Positions 62,225-64,000 of a stretch of 64,000 nucleotides of DNA are shown piece after piece (within the stretch, counting starts at the first letter, position 1; each line of letters begins with the position of its first letter). The notes under the pieces were generated by a model. The model ran no database searches, was not told the DNA's origin, and saw only the letters and a program-made list of their open reading frames with translations. The position numbers were made by a program, and so were the translations under genes. This DNA is from Nannobrachium achirus (taxonomy: Eukaryota; Chordata; Actinopteri; Myctophiformes; Myctophidae). The stretch spans positions 53,521,821-53,585,820 of the forward strand of contig OY997640.1 of NCBI GenBank assembly GCA_963921795.1. The letters run 5' to 3'.

Positions 62225-63068
62225 TGGGTGGCAAGACATGGATGAGCAAACTTCTATCATCACTCAGTAAACTCAATATTGACTGTCTTCAAGTTCACAC
62301 AAATAAAACAAATCATGGATTTTCAAATGGAGCAGCTCCAGATGCAAAGTTCTTATTTCACGTAAATGTGAATTCATTTGAAAACACCACATCGACTTGG
62401 TTTTTTGAACAACTGCTTTTTCATTATAGAAAATAACCTTCCTCTTGTCAAAGATTGTTGTTACCCATGTGAATTCTGAAGTATTGTATACGTCTGTAAC
62501 TATCCATCACTCTTCCTATAAATTCCCTGACTTTCCTTACAAAACAACGGGAGACATTCTACGTACATATTTATCTGCGGTTATTAAATAGCATATAAAA
62601 GGCTGGTAATGTGTTTTCACCTGACAAACCTTTTGATTCATTGAGGAAATTGTACTAGAGGCAGGAGTGAAATATGAGGCTGTCCCACATTCATACAGAA
62701 ACTTCTGGGACGAGGTTGGAAACGCAGCAACCCAGCAACATACAGTCATTAATCAGAGGGCTGGGCTGCAGGCTGCAGCAGATTCTCTTCTCTCCTGCAG
62801 GGTGAGACGCCCTTGTCGAACAGTTTCCTGAACCCATGCATTTGCATTTCTATTCAAAAATAGAATTCTTCTTTTGCCGGCAATTCTGCTTCATTTGACC
62901 ATTTGACAGTACAGTACTGTGGAGACCGACAGGGAAGAGAGAGGGGTGACACAAGATATGACTCCGTTTCAAATTCATCAGGGCTTGCGACTGTCGGGAT
63001 TATTATATTGATCGATTATTAATCGAGGAGCACACGCTTTATTATTGTTTAATCAACAAATCAATTAA

Positions 63069-63532
63069 AGGACAACTTTAGTTTTTTACAACAAGGGTTC
63101 ATATTTTAGATTGTAATTAAAGAATATAAAAGATGAGTGTTAAATTGATTTCATTTACTTCTTTCTATTGTTTTAGAGATTCTTATTTTAGTGGTTGGGG
63201 GCATGCGTACAAGTGGCCAAATATGTCATTTTACACAGAATAAGCCCATTCCCAAGATACAACGCAACCTTTCATGGTTGGATGTGACTTATGGGGGCTA
63301 GAAGTGTTACTGTAAATAACAATAAAGAAACTGCTGGCTTATTGTGTCTAAAAAGACATATTTAGCCACTTGTACGCATGCCCCCATGCGTACGCATGCC
63401 CCACATTTTAGCACGGTAAACGCGATAAAACAATAGAACGAAGCAAATGAAAACATTTTAACACTCACTTTTTCTTTTCTCTAATTACAATCTAAAATAT
63501 GAACCCTTGTTGTAAAAAAACAAAGTTGTCCT
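63069..63532 (+). mobile_element. TTAA-flanked MITE, copy 2 (self-complementary)
   Basis: Same element as 32689-33155, here with TTAA on both sides (63065-63068, 63533-63536). The 464 bp contain no gene and can fold into one long hairpin. Confidence 0.8.
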
Positions 63533-64000
63533 TTAAGCGTTGCTTCATGCTCGCAAAATGGTGGCCTGCAAAAAGAGATAAATAATAAATATTATTATTT
63601 GGCCATTTCTTTTAAATATTTTTAATATTTTCGCCAACAAATAGATAATCTTTTACTAACTAGATCTAGACCTGCAGTAGGTAAAGACATATACGGTAAA
63701 CTTTATCCATACTGTATACATACTGTACAGTGTGTATACTGTATAGTTGGAGTTAACTATGAAACCCGGCAGATCCTGTCCGTCCGTAGATGGGTAGTAG
63801 ATGGTAACGCCTCAATGTCTATAGCTGACCTGTTGTGACATCACATTGTTGACTCAATGACCAAGACCAATCATATATGGAGATCCCTGATGTCATCAAT
63901 ATCAAGCCCATAATTTGGCAATGCCCATACAGTATATGGACGGCATTGGACGCTCCATATGGCCAAGACAGAATTGCAAATCAAGACTGCTGACTATAAT

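Larger units (their letters stand above)
60447..64000. other. NPNT: NPNT upstream intron
   Basis: No further EGF exon found. Contains the hAT fragment at 61228, a (GTGC)n tract at 62184-62226, TTAA MITE copy 2 and CATATATGG-type units at 63860-63939. Confidence 0.55.

Noticed and set aside
60447-64000. Further NPNT EGF exons upstream
   Set aside because: No DxDEC or CxCxxG-type pattern with flanking splice sites was found on the minus strand in this interval.

Overview
This window is nuclear DNA from a ray-finned (teleost) fish. It has small exons spread through long AT-rich introns, many (CA)n microsatellites, and a dense load of non-autonomous hAT, Mutator-like, mariner-like, Helitron-like and LINE/SINE copies. 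I saw no bacterial-type genes, no CRISPR array and no structural RNA gene.

Two protein-coding genes are supported, facing each other tail to tail. On the + strand, the last three coding exons of TBCK (9020-9183, 15466-15625, 24804-24914) encode the C-terminal rhodanese-like domain and the stop codon. On the - strand, eight coding exon pieces of NPNT (nephronectin) run from 60446 down to the stop at 34107. They encode two calcium-binding-type EGF repeats, a Thr/Pro-rich linker, an RGD integrin-binding site and a C-terminal MAM domain. All junction phases agree. NPNT and TBCK are also convergent neighbours in human, which supports the orthology. The first exons of both genes lie outside the window.

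Layout: 1-9019 TBCK intron with a 2-kb nested hAT element and a Helitron-like element; 9020-24914 the three TBCK exons and their introns; 24915-34106 gene-free intergenic DNA made largely of microsatellites, LINE reverse transcriptase fragments and MITEs; 34107-60446 NPNT; 60447-64000 NPNT intron.

Main observations. (1) A 498-bp hAT-like element with an exact 8-bp target-site duplication sits inside the NPNT linker exon, and its insertion appears to have created a spliceable intron: the duplication supplies the 3' AG and the first G of the 5' GT, and splicing would restore the reading frame exactly. (2) TACAGTA/TACTGTA, the canonical Sleeping Beauty-type Tc1 excision footprint, occurs about 90 times by hand count, several-fold above a rough expectation, and several sites can be shown to interrupt otherwise identical repeat copies. 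(3) A hairpin module of about 70 bp recurs about a dozen times inside elements with different terminal repeats. (4) A 901-bp foldback element with 9-bp duplications carries a second nested insertion.
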